From positions 1 through 9,350 of the forward strand of contig CAMVBP010000074.1 of NCBI GenBank assembly GCA_947165795.1: DNA of 9,350 bases. The letters are read 5' to 3'. Position 1 is the first letter of the stretch. Every line of letters starts with the position of its first letter. Origin of the DNA: an uncultured Treponema sp. (GTDB taxonomy: Bacteria > Spirochaetota > Spirochaetia > Treponematales > Treponemataceae). Shown piece after piece: positions 1 to 6,336 of the stretch. The notes under the pieces are model-generated. The model had not been told where the DNA came from, made no database searches, and saw only the letters and a list, made by a program, of their open reading frames with translations. The position numbers and the translations under genes are program-made.

Positions 1-1057
1 AGCCCAGCTCCTTTGGGAAAAGGCAAAGGATTTTCTTGAGCGAGCCTTTACTGTGATTTTTATGGCGACTATCGTAATCTGGTTCCTGCAGAGCTTTAGT
101 CTACAGCTTCAGTTTATTGAAGATTCATCTCAAAGCATTCTTGCAAAACTCGCCGGCCTGCTTGAGCCGCTTTTCCGTCCGCTTGGACTTGGCGACTGGA
201 GAATCTGTACCAGCCTTATTTCCGGAGTTATGGCAAAGGAAAGCGTGGTTTCTACCATGGAGATTCTTTTTGCCGGCGGCGTGGCAAGTGCACTTACTAC
301 AAAGGCAGCTGCAAGCCTGCTGGTTTTCAGCCTTCTCTACTCACCATGTATTGCAGCCATTGCTTCTGTAAAAAGAGAGCTTGGCGCAAAGTGGGCTGTG
401 GGTATGGTCGCATGGCAGTGCATCGTAGCCTGGATTTGCGCATTTGTAATATATGTAATATCATTTAATAATATTCATTTTATAGGAGTAAAAAAAATGA
501 GCAAATACGCAGGAACACAGACAGAAAAAAACTTACAGGCAGCTTTTGCCGGTGAATCACAGGCAAGAAACAAATACACATACTTTTCGGCAGTAGCAGA
601 AAAAGAAGGTCTTGGAAAGATTGCAGAAATCTTCAAGAAAACTGCTAACAACGAAGAGCAGCACGCAAAAATGTGGCTTACAGAACTTGGCGGAATAAAC
701 TCTACAAAAGAAAATCTCGAAGCTGCCGCTAACGGAGAAAACTACGAGTGGACAGACATGTACGTTGGCTTTGCAAAAACTGCAGAGGAAGAAGGCTTTA
801 AAGAGCTTGCAGCAAAATTCCGTGCTGTAGCAGCAATCGAAAAACGTCACGAAGAACGCTACCGCTCACTTTTAAAAGATGAAGATTCAAAAGAAGAACT
901 CAAAAAAAGCAGCGTAAAAGTTTGGGAATGCTTAAAGTGTGGTCATATTGTAACAGGAGAAAAGGCACCTGAATACTGCCCTACCTGCGGCGAATACAAC
1001 CAGTACTTTGAAGTTCGTGAAGACAACTACGATTTAATCCTCACCTGGGGAAGATAA
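1..1057 (+). CDS. feoB: FeoB ferrous iron transporter, C-terminal part, frame open into rubrerythrin (5' partial)
   Basis: FeoB is the GTP-driven inner-membrane Fe(II) importer. Only its C-terminal membrane part is here: the frame is already open at base 2 ([20 protein letters not shown]) and the gene begins off the left edge. Family landmarks are the [14 protein letters not shown] gate segment (codons about 215-256), the [18 protein letters not shown] segment (about 332-385), and a last hydrophobic helix ending near base 460, where FeoB proteins normally stop. Here no stop follows. The frame continues through about 12 linker residues ([12 protein letters not shown]) into the rubrerythrin Met at 497 and ends only at TAA 1055-1057. 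The FeoB C-terminus is expected in the cytosol, so an attached rubrerythrin would face the right compartment. Alternatives are a recent one-base indel in the A8 tract at the junction, a sequencing error there, or transcript slippage. The FeoB identity is secure; whether the fused protein is made is not. Confidence 0.85.
   Translation, partial: AQLLWEKAKDFLERAFTVIFMATIVIWFLQSFSLQLQFIEDSSQSILAKLAGLLEPLFRPLGLGDWRICTSLISGVMAKESVVSTMEILFAGGVASALTTKAAASLLVFSLLYSPCIAAIASVKRELGAKWAVGMVAWQCIVAWICAFVIYVISFNNIHFIGVKKMSKYAGTQTEKNLQAAFAGESQARNKYTYFSAVAEKEGLGKIAEIFKKTANNEEQHAKMWLTELGGINSTKENLEAAANGENYEWTDMYVGFAKTAEEEGFKELAAKFRAVAAIEKRHEERYRSLLKDEDSKEELKKSSVKVWECLKCGHIVTGEKAPEYCPTCGEYNQYFEVREDNYDLILTWGR
484..488 (+). 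promoter_or_regulatory. Shine-Dalgarno site for rubrerythrin
   Basis: AGGAG lies 8 nt before the ATG at 497, inside the frame that continues from FeoB. It is the main reason to think rubrerythrin can be translated on its own even though no stop codon separates it from FeoB. Confidence 0.75.
490..497 (+). repeat. A8 homopolymer at the feoB-rubrerythrin junction
   Basis: Eight consecutive A's run up to and include the A of the rubrerythrin ATG. With eight A's the FeoB frame continues into rubrerythrin. With seven A's, FeoB would read GTA AAA AAA TGA and stop at the TGA of 498-500, giving an ATGA start/stop overlap. With nine A's, FeoB would read out of frame to a TAG at 594-596. The tract is thus placed where a one-base change, or polymerase slippage on the transcript, decides between separate and fused proteins. 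Confidence 0.7.
497..1057 (+). CDS. rbr: Rubrerythrin (diiron peroxidase with rubredoxin domain)
   Basis: Rubrerythrin reduces hydrogen peroxide to water in anaerobes, taking electrons through its rubredoxin-type iron site; it acts in the cytosol. The 186-residue product has the usual family length. Residues 1-130 form the ferritin-like four-helix domain: the [12 protein letters not shown] motif carries Glu20, Glu53-xx-His56 lies in EEQH, the YEWTDMY segment holds Glu84, and Glu115-xx-His118 lies in IEKRHEERY. Residues 140-175 form the rubredoxin knuckles Cys145-x2-Cys148 and Cys161-x2-Cys164. The ATG at 497 is chosen because AGGAG lies 8 nt upstream and the protein begins with the [13 protein letters not shown] opening typical of the family. 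The same frame is open upstream into FeoB, so a longer fused form is possible. Pairing with iron uptake fits its iron and peroxide chemistry. It meets the opposing PAP2 gene with no bases between the two stop codons. Confidence 0.95.
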   Translation: MSKYAGTQTEKNLQAAFAGESQARNKYTYFSAVAEKEGLGKIAEIFKKTANNEEQHAKMWLTELGGINSTKENLEAAANGENYEWTDMYVGFAKTAEEEGFKELAAKFRAVAAIEKRHEERYRSLLKDEDSKEELKKSSVKVWECLKCGHIVTGEKAPEYCPTCGEYNQYFEVREDNYDLILTWGR

Positions 1058-1079
1058 TCAGTTTTGCTTTATCTTTTTT
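1047..1079 (+). terminator. Weak intrinsic terminator after rubrerythrin
   Basis: AAGATAA (1051-1057, containing the stop codon) pairs with TTATCTT (1069-1075) around an 11-nt loop, and T's continue to 1079. Four G's at 1047-1050 could add G-U pairs with those T's. The stem has only one G-C pair, so termination may be inefficient. Read on the other strand the stem is followed by CCCC rather than a T-run, so it would act on the feoB/rubrerythrin transcript, not on the opposing operon. Confidence 0.4.
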
Positions 1080-2014
1080 GTTGAACTGCATAATCTGGTA
1101 AAAATTACCGGATAAATAAATGAAATAAATAAAAATATTATAAAATATTTTACAAAGTGCGAAACATGTTCGCCGAACGGTTTTAACAAAAGAGATAAAG
1201 CAATATATAAAAATCCAATACCAAAAGTTCCAAAACCAGCAATAAACAATTTATTTTTTGGTGAATTGTTATTTTCAAATTTCAAGAATTTTTCTTCGAG
1301 CAGAAGTCCTAAAAGAACTCCAACCTGAATTCCACAGGAAGTAAAACAGTCTGTGAGCATTGAATAAACGGTTTCAATTTCTACACCATCTGAATTTACA
1401 TAAGGCTTGTAATCCTTAAAAATCACTACAATTGTGGCGCCAACAGTAAACACTATTCCAATAATGTACAGAATTATTTTTGCCTTTTCATTTCTTTCGC
1501 AATTTGCAAGCTTATAGTCAATAAAATTAACAATACATACAATTACGCTTCCAAGAAGAATTGCGGCTAAAACATCCTGAATTGTATGACAGCCAAGCCA
1601 GTTGCGCGAAAAAGCAGAAAGAATAACCATAGCATACATAAAAATTAAAAAGCCTTTTTTCTTTCTATAAGAAACGCCAAGCTGTCCATAAATAGAAGCG
1701 GCTGTTACACTGTGTCCGCTTGGAAATGAATAACCTGTTGCATTCTCTGCCGCAATTGGATCTACATGCAATCTTGGATCTCTTATCCACGGGCGTGGAA
1801 TACATACAAAATTTTTTATAATCTGATTTAAAGAATATGCAGTTGAATAAGAAACGAGTGTTCTTCTTCCGCAGTTTTTATCGTAGCACCAGTAGAGGAT
1901 TGCTCCAATAACTACAATTCCTCTAAGCAATACTTCTGAAAGAAATACGAAAAAATAATTGATAAAGGAAGGACAGTTTTCTCTAATAACCTGCAATGAA
2001 TAAAGGAAATCCAT
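1058..2014 (-). CDS. PAP2-superfamily membrane phosphatase
   Basis: This is a membrane-embedded acid phosphatase of the PAP2 superfamily, which removes phosphate from lipid or isoprenoid phosphates. All three signature motifs are present in the 318-residue product: Lys67-x6-Arg74-Pro75 (KNFVCIPRP), PSGH at 98-101, and Ser136-Arg137-x5-His143-x3-Asp147 (SRNWLGCHTIQD); the two histidines are the expected catalytic pair. Hydrophobic helices surround the core (about 20-42, 123-135, 149-166). About 150 further residues follow with more membrane segments (about 179-199, 230-240, 257-278, 288-306), which is more than the minimal PAP2 fold. It is the last gene of the apparent operon; its ATG overlaps the nadD stop by 1 nt (TAATG), and GGAG lies 6 nt upstream at 2021-2024. 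The substrate cannot be read from the sequence; undecaprenyl pyrophosphate or phosphatidate are family possibilities. Confidence 0.9.
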   Translation of the reverse strand: MDFLYSLQVIRENCPSFINYFFVFLSEVLLRGIVVIGAILYWCYDKNCGRRTLVSYSTAYSLNQIIKNFVCIPRPWIRDPRLHVDPIAAENATGYSFPSGHSVTAASIYGQLGVSYRKKKGFLIFMYAMVILSAFSRNWLGCHTIQDVLAAILLGSVIVCIVNFIDYKLANCERNEKAKIILYIIGIVFTVGATIVVIFKDYKPYVNSDGVEIETVYSMLTDCFTSCGIQVGVLLGLLLEEKFLKFENNNSPKNKLFIAGFGTFGIGFLYIALSLLLKPFGEHVSHFVKYFIIFLFISFIYPVIFTRLCSSTKKIKQN

Positions 2015-2508
2015 TATTTACTCCGTTTTGCATTACGCAATTGTGTAGAACTTATTGGATTTTCCATAGGAAGATATTCATATTCAATATCCGGAAAATC
2101 CGTTGTGTATTTTGGGCGATTAAATACTATCAGTTTTGAAAGATTTAGTATATCCTCGTATTTTGTCCAGGTTGTAAATTTCTGAAGGGAATCTGAACCT
2201 ATCGCAGTAAAATACTGATTTTCGTTTCCATAGATTTTTACTATTTCTTTTAATGTGTCTATATAGCGCCAGTCTTTTCCTACCGAACGTTCGATAGTTA
2301 AAATTTCTACGTTATCAATATTGCGCAGGCTCTTTTCTGCTAATTCAACACGTTCATCAAACGAATACATTTTCTCGTTTGAACGGTAATAACTCACGTT
2401 AGTAGGAACAACAAAAACCTTATCATATTTTTTTGCAAGACGCTCACTTATTTCCTGATGCGCAGAAGACCAGGGATCAAATGTTCCTCCAAAAATTGCA
2501 ATTGTCAT
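2014..2508 (-). CDS. nadD: Nicotinate-nucleotide adenylyltransferase (NadD-type)
   Basis: NadD transfers AMP from ATP to nicotinate mononucleotide to make deamido-NAD. The product starts with the nucleotidyltransferase GGTFDP motif (residues 7-12) and has GSDSLQKFTTW (104-114), which matches the NadD GAD/GSDSL..W segment, and ISSTQLR (152-158), the C-terminal ATP-binding motif. Two things are odd. At 164 residues it is shorter than the usual roughly 190-210. The T/HxGH motif after GGTFDP reads Ser14-Ser15-Ala16-His17, so the first His/Thr and the Gly are replaced while the second His is kept. The length would also suit CoaD, but the GSDSL..W segment and the pncB-nadE neighbours favour NadD. 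It lies 6 nt after the nadE stop; an AAGG Shine-Dalgarno core (2513-2516) overlaps that stop. The family call is strong and the exact substrate fairly strong. Confidence 0.85.
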   Translation of the reverse strand: MTIAIFGGTFDPWSSAHQEISERLAKKYDKVFVVPTNVSYYRSNEKMYSFDERVELAEKSLRNIDNVEILTIERSVGKDWRYIDTLKEIVKIYGNENQYFTAIGSDSLQKFTTWTKYEDILNLSKLIVFNRPKYTTDFPDIEYEYLPMENPISSTQLRNAKRSK

Positions 2509-2514
2509 AAAACC

Positions 2515-3312
2515 TTAATCCCAGTCAGAAGCATTTTTAAAAGACGGTACAAAACTTGGAAGATTTAAAAGCTTTCTTTTCCATACTAACGAATTAAATC
2601 TTTTTTGAATCAGCTCTGCCTTGGATTTTTCAACTTCATCTGCCTTTCCTGTTGCAACAAGCTGAAGCTCCTTATAGGTAAAACCAAGCTTTTCTTCATC
2701 TGTCATTCCGCACATGCCGTCACTTGGAGCCTTACGAACCATATCTTCCGGCAAGCCGAGCTGAAGTCCAAGCTGAATAACTTCTTCTACAAAAAGATAT
2801 GCAAGCGGTGCAAAGTCTCCTGCCCCGTCTCCCCACAAGGTAAAGAAGCCTGCAAGCCGTTCACTTAAATTTCCGTTGCAGGAAATTCTTGCATCTCCAA
2901 GCATTGCGGCAACTCCATACAAGGTTACCATTCTTAAACGAGCAGGGACATTTGTATTAAACTGCGCAGGAGTTTCTGTAATTTTTTCACCTGCATTAGC
3001 ACTGATTTCCTTCAGTACAGAATCATGCATGGCTTTATAAGAATCTTCTATATTTATTGTGTAATTTTTTATTCCAAGAAATTCACATACTCTTTTTGAA
3101 TCTGAAATATCCTTTTGAATTCCATTTGGCATCATTATACCGACAACACGGTCTTTTCCCAAAGCTGCACAGCAAAGCGCGGCAACAACGGCAGAATCTT
3201 TTCCGCCGGAAATTCCAATTACAGCCTTTGTTGAAGGAGTTCCGTTTTTTTCAAAATAATTTTTTACAAATTCAATTGCTTCATTTTTTAAATTTTCTAA
3301 ATTACCACTCAT
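2515..3312 (-). CDS. nadE: NH3-dependent NAD+ synthetase
   Basis: NadE performs the last step of NAD synthesis: deamido-NAD is adenylated with ATP and amidated to NAD. The 265-residue protein is the single-domain, ammonia-dependent type, with no N-terminal glutaminase domain. It has the ATP-pyrophosphatase P-loop SGGKDS (35-40), the synthetase core SCNGNLSERLAGFFTLWGDG (144-163, the counterpart of the GTDN..E....GFFTK.GDG motif), and KAPSDGM (194-200), which matches the K.PSDGL loop. Its ATG overlaps the pncB stop by 4 nt (ATGA), implying translational coupling. A GGAGG sequence (3324-3328) lies 11 nt upstream, a slightly long spacing. Without a glutaminase domain it must use free ammonia or an unlinked glutaminase. 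Confidence 0.96.
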   Translation of the reverse strand: MSGNLENLKNEAIEFVKNYFEKNGTPSTKAVIGISGGKDSAVVAALCCAALGKDRVVGIMMPNGIQKDISDSKRVCEFLGIKNYTINIEDSYKAMHDSVLKEISANAGEKITETPAQFNTNVPARLRMVTLYGVAAMLGDARISCNGNLSERLAGFFTLWGDGAGDFAPLAYLFVEEVIQLGLQLGLPEDMVRKAPSDGMCGMTDEEKLGFTYKELQLVATGKADEVEKSKAELIQKRFNSLVWKRKLLNLPSFVPSFKNASDWD

Positions 3313-4541
3313 TTGTGAGTAAGCCTCCAGTCTATAGTCTTTTTAAGATATTCAATATAAGCATCATCCTTACACATTGTTTTTCCATTTGCATTAGAAA
3401 GCTTTGCAACCGGACGATCATTACATTCAGAAACCTTCATTACAATATTTAATGCAGGAACATCTGTATCGTTTGCAATGTAAGTTCCAATTCCAAAAGC
3501 TACTTTTATTCTGTTCTTAAAATGAGCATACAAAGCAGAAGCCCTTTCAAAATCAAGGCTGTCGCTGAACAGCAAGGTTTTATTTTTAGGGTTCACGCGT
3601 TCATCGTGATATTTATTATAATAGTTTTCGAAATGTTTAATCCACTCTTCACCCCATTTATAAGGATCTCCGGAATCGTGTCTTACACCGCCAAAGCTTA
3701 CACTGTAAGTATATTCCATATCCAGATGAGTTGTTTCATCGCCGATTGTGTCGGTTAAATATGTACCATTCAATACACCATATTCTTTTGTCCATGAATC
3801 CATTGCGAGCTTATTTGAAAAAGCAGGATTGTACATAGGATTTCCCTGACCAACACACATTACAAATTCATGAGCCATTGTTCCTACAGGCACAACATTG
3901 AATTTTCTAGCAAGATAAACATTTGAAGTTCCTATACACTTTGAATCTTTATATTCATTATTTGAATCGCATAAGGTTTTTACAGCAAGTTCCTGAGCTT
4001 CTGCACTCAAACGGCGGCGAAGACCGAATTCTGAAAAGACTCCAAGATTATATTTTCCTGTTTTAAGCCATTCAACTTTTTCCTGAAGCTTTCTTTTGTA
4101 TTGAACAAATAATTCATCATAATTATAAGTCATTCTGTAATAAACTTCGTTTACAATTGCAAGAATCGGAATTTCATACATTGAAGTATTTACCCAGGTT
4201 CCTACGGCTTCAAGAAATAAGCCGCAATCTGAATCTGTTGAAATAATAAAATCCTGATAGCGAGGCTTCCAGATTCTAAGATGGTCAATATAATCTTCGT
4301 GCAGCCATTCAATTTTAGAAAGATATTCAAGTTCATCTTCTTTAAATCTAAGGTCGCAATATGCAGTAATCTGATCTTTTATTTCCTGAACCATTTCCTG
4401 ACTGAATTTTACGTCTGTATTTCTGCATTTAAAAGTCCAGCGTGTTTTATAAGACGGATACTGATGATAGATTGCCTGTCCCATTGAAAACTTATAAAGA
4501 TCTGTTTCCAGCAGACTTGTTATAATTTGCTTTAATTTCAT
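3309..4541 (-). CDS. pncB: Nicotinate phosphoribosyltransferase
   Basis: PncB joins nicotinate to PRPP, coupled to ATP hydrolysis, to give nicotinate mononucleotide, the entry step of the Preiss-Handler salvage route. The 410-residue length fits the bacterial PncB group. Recognisable segments are LLETDLYKFSMGQA (10-23), EFGLRRRLSAEAQ (171-183), GTSNVYLARKFNVVPVGTMA (204-223) followed by His224, GGVRHDSGDPYKWGEEW (284-300), and LLFSDSLDFERA (323-334) with AFGIGTYIANDT (348-359), the substrate and PRPP loops. His224 in the GTMAHE motif corresponds by position to the histidine that is transiently phosphorylated in characterised enzymes. GGAG (4547-4550) lies 5 nt before the ATG. It begins 16 nt after the cyclase gene, with no room for an independent promoter beyond what might lie inside the cyclase. 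No nicotinamidase (PncA) is visible, so nicotinamide entry must be handled elsewhere. Confidence 0.96.
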   Translation of the reverse strand: MKLKQIITSLLETDLYKFSMGQAIYHQYPSYKTRWTFKCRNTDVKFSQEMVQEIKDQITAYCDLRFKEDELEYLSKIEWLHEDYIDHLRIWKPRYQDFIISTDSDCGLFLEAVGTWVNTSMYEIPILAIVNEVYYRMTYNYDELFVQYKRKLQEKVEWLKTGKYNLGVFSEFGLRRRLSAEAQELAVKTLCDSNNEYKDSKCIGTSNVYLARKFNVVPVGTMAHEFVMCVGQGNPMYNPAFSNKLAMDSWTKEYGVLNGTYLTDTIGDETTHLDMEYTYSVSFGGVRHDSGDPYKWGEEWIKHFENYYNKYHDERVNPKNKTLLFSDSLDFERASALYAHFKNRIKVAFGIGTYIANDTDVPALNIVMKVSECNDRPVAKLSNANGKTMCKDDAYIEYLKKTIDWRLTHK

Positions 4542-4557
4542 GTTAACTCCAATTGTT

Positions 4558-6336
4558 TTATTTAGTTGTAAATGCTATTGCTCCATCCCAGCTTGCCGGC
4601 GGATTTTTTATAAATTCTTCACAGCGGCTCTGCATTAATTTAGACGCTTTATCTTCAGGGCTTTCTGCAATTGCTTTTGTAAAATATTCAAGCGCAAGAT
4701 TGAAAATTCCCTGTTTATAAAGTGCAAGTCCTTTTTTATAAGAATCCCTGTAAATGCCGGAAAATTCTTCTATATTTCTGTCGATTGCGTAAATTGGAAC
4801 GGCAGTCTTTTTACCCTTCACCTTTACATCATCCAGAAGCCTGAAAATAAATTCATCGGTTTTAATGTCATCTTTTACAGCCTGGCTTACAAGGATTTTT
4901 GCTCCGTAAGTTTTTGTTAAGCCTTCAAGACGCGATGCAAGATTTACACTGTCTCCAATTACTGAATAATCAGTTTTATCTTCCGAACCGATTGAACCGA
5001 CAATTACATCTCCATAATGAATTCCAATTCCAATATCAAATTTCATTCCATCAGGCAGATACAGATCTTCTATAGGAACAGACGAAAGCGCTTCACGCAT
5101 TTCATAAGCAGCAGCAACTGCCCTGCGTGCATTGTCTTCGTAACTTACAGGCGCTCCAAACAAAGCCATAATCGCATCGCCAATAAATTTATCTACTGTA
5201 CCGCCATGCTTTTTTATAATTGTACACATTATAGTAAAATATCTGTTTAAGAAAGCAACGATTGTCTCCGGCTGATTTCTTTCGCTGATATTTGTGAACG
5301 AACGGATATCGCTGAATAAAATTGCAACATCACGTTTTTCGCCAACGCCAACTTTTGCTTCGCGTTCTGCATTCATTACAAGCTCGTCAATAATCTGCTC
5401 AGGAACAAAACGGCTGAACGCTTTACGGATATTTCTTTCGAACTTGAGTTTTTCTTTAATCATCAGAGCGTTGTCCATAAGCATACTGAAAGATTCAACT
5501 GCAAAGTTTATAAGGTCCAGCTGTGCAGAAGAAAAAGTTCCTTCCTTGATTACATGAACGCTTCCAATTTTTTTATTATCCTTTGAAACTAAAAAGAAAT
5601 TCTGATAAGCAGAAAGAGGAATATCATTTGTATGAAAGATTTCCTGAATATCCGTATTTTTTAATTTTTTTGTAACAATACTTGCGCTGTTAGTATCAGA
5701 AAAAGCTGCTTCAAAATCGGTTGTGCAGACTTTTAAAAAATCCGACTCTTCTTTTTTGGTGAAGTTATTTCCGCAAATGTAATAAGATTTTGGACCGTCG
5801 CTGTCGTCTATGTATAAAGCAGTTGCAGGAATTCTGCAGGTTTTTGCAATTAAGTTTAAAAATGATTGAATTAAATTTTCAAAGGAATTTAAATTCTGTA
5901 TTAAATTGAAAATTGAATCCGAAAGTCCGTTTTTTACAAGATCGCTCTGAAGAGGTTTTGCAAGGCGCTTTCCGATTAAATTTAAAAGTGAATCTGTTTT
6001 TTCCTTGATATTATTTTTTGTAAGCCTGAAGAAAATATCAGCACCGCAGGTTTTTCTGAACTGTTCTTCAAAAACAAATTCGCCGGTTGTATAAACACCG
6101 ACAGGAACTTTTCTTAATTTTTCAATATTTTTTATAAGTCTTACAAGCAGCGAGGCCTTTGGATTTACACTGCTGGCATTAATTAAAATTGCCGCAGGAA
6201 CCGAGTTGTAAACCGAAACAAGAAGCTTTAAGCCTTTGTCTTCAAAACTCAGCTGAACATCACTGTTACGAAGTTTTTCTTTTATGAGACCTTGTATTGT
6301 AGCAGAACTTTCCAGGACAACAATTTTACTACTCAT
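4558..6336 (-). CDS. Class III adenylate/guanylate cyclase with degenerate receiver, GAF and TPR-like segments
   Basis: This 592-residue soluble signalling enzyme probably makes cAMP. Residues 1-123 have the fold pattern of a response-regulator receiver (IVVLESSATIQGLIKEKL start), but the position of the phosphorylated Asp reads ILINAS, with Asn53, so it is probably not phosphorylated. Residues about 140-290 resemble a GAF sensor. A short linker (FSRFVPEQIIDELV) leads to the class III cyclase domain, 333-520: metal-binding Asp343 (FSDIRSF) and Asp387 (IGDAIMA), base-recognition Lys383 and Asp456 (the Lys/Asp pair expected for ATP rather than GTP), and Asn465/Arg469 (NLASRLE), all intact. Residues 530-575 look like a TPR unit. 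I chose ATG 6334-6336 because GAGGTG lies just upstream; an ATG at 6346 in the same frame lacks such a site. The start overlaps the upstream stop by 8 nt. There are no membrane segments. The cyclase call is firm; the GAF and TPR calls are moderate. Confidence 0.9.
   Translation of the reverse strand: MSSKIVVLESSATIQGLIKEKLRNSDVQLSFEDKGLKLLVSVYNSVPAAILINASSVNPKASLLVRLIKNIEKLRKVPVGVYTTGEFVFEEQFRKTCGADIFFRLTKNNIKEKTDSLLNLIGKRLAKPLQSDLVKNGLSDSIFNLIQNLNSFENLIQSFLNLIAKTCRIPATALYIDDSDGPKSYYICGNNFTKKEESDFLKVCTTDFEAAFSDTNSASIVTKKLKNTDIQEIFHTNDIPLSAYQNFFLVSKDNKKIGSVHVIKEGTFSSAQLDLINFAVESFSMLMDNALMIKEKLKFERNIRKAFSRFVPEQIIDELVMNAEREAKVGVGEKRDVAILFSDIRSFTNISERNQPETIVAFLNRYFTIMCTIIKKHGGTVDKFIGDAIMALFGAPVSYEDNARRAVAAAYEMREALSSVPIEDLYLPDGMKFDIGIGIHYGDVIVGSIGSEDKTDYSVIGDSVNLASRLEGLTKTYGAKILVSQAVKDDIKTDEFIFRLLDDVKVKGKKTAVPIYAIDRNIEEFSGIYRDSYKKGLALYKQGIFNLALEYFTKAIAESPEDKASKLMQSRCEEFIKNPPASWDGAIAFTTK

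Noticed and set aside
440..484. AT-rich stretch as a promoter for rubrerythrin
   Set aside because: Several -10-like boxes can be drawn in such AT-rich DNA but no convincing -35/-10 pair stands out; kept only as a possibility under the composition finding.
557..850. Open frame on the minus strand inside rubrerythrin, and similar open frames opposite nadE, pncB, the cyclase and the CheA-like gene
   Set aside because: They lie wholly within strongly supported genes, have low-complexity Phe/Cys/Ser-rich products without recognisable motifs, and lack convincing start sites.
1095..1111. Hairpin CTGGTAA / TTACCGG with a 3-nt loop, possible terminator
   Set aside because: It has no T-run on either strand and lies inside the PAP2 coding end; probably chance.
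2014..2508. CoaD (pantetheine-phosphate adenylyltransferase) as the identity of the 164-residue nucleotidyltransferase
   Set aside because: The length fits CoaD, but the GGTFDP start, GSDSLQKFTTW segment and pncB-nadE context fit NadD better.
4542..4557. Possible promoter between the cyclase and pncB
   Set aside because: Only 16 nt, holding the Shine-Dalgarno of pncB; no -35/-10 pair can fit.
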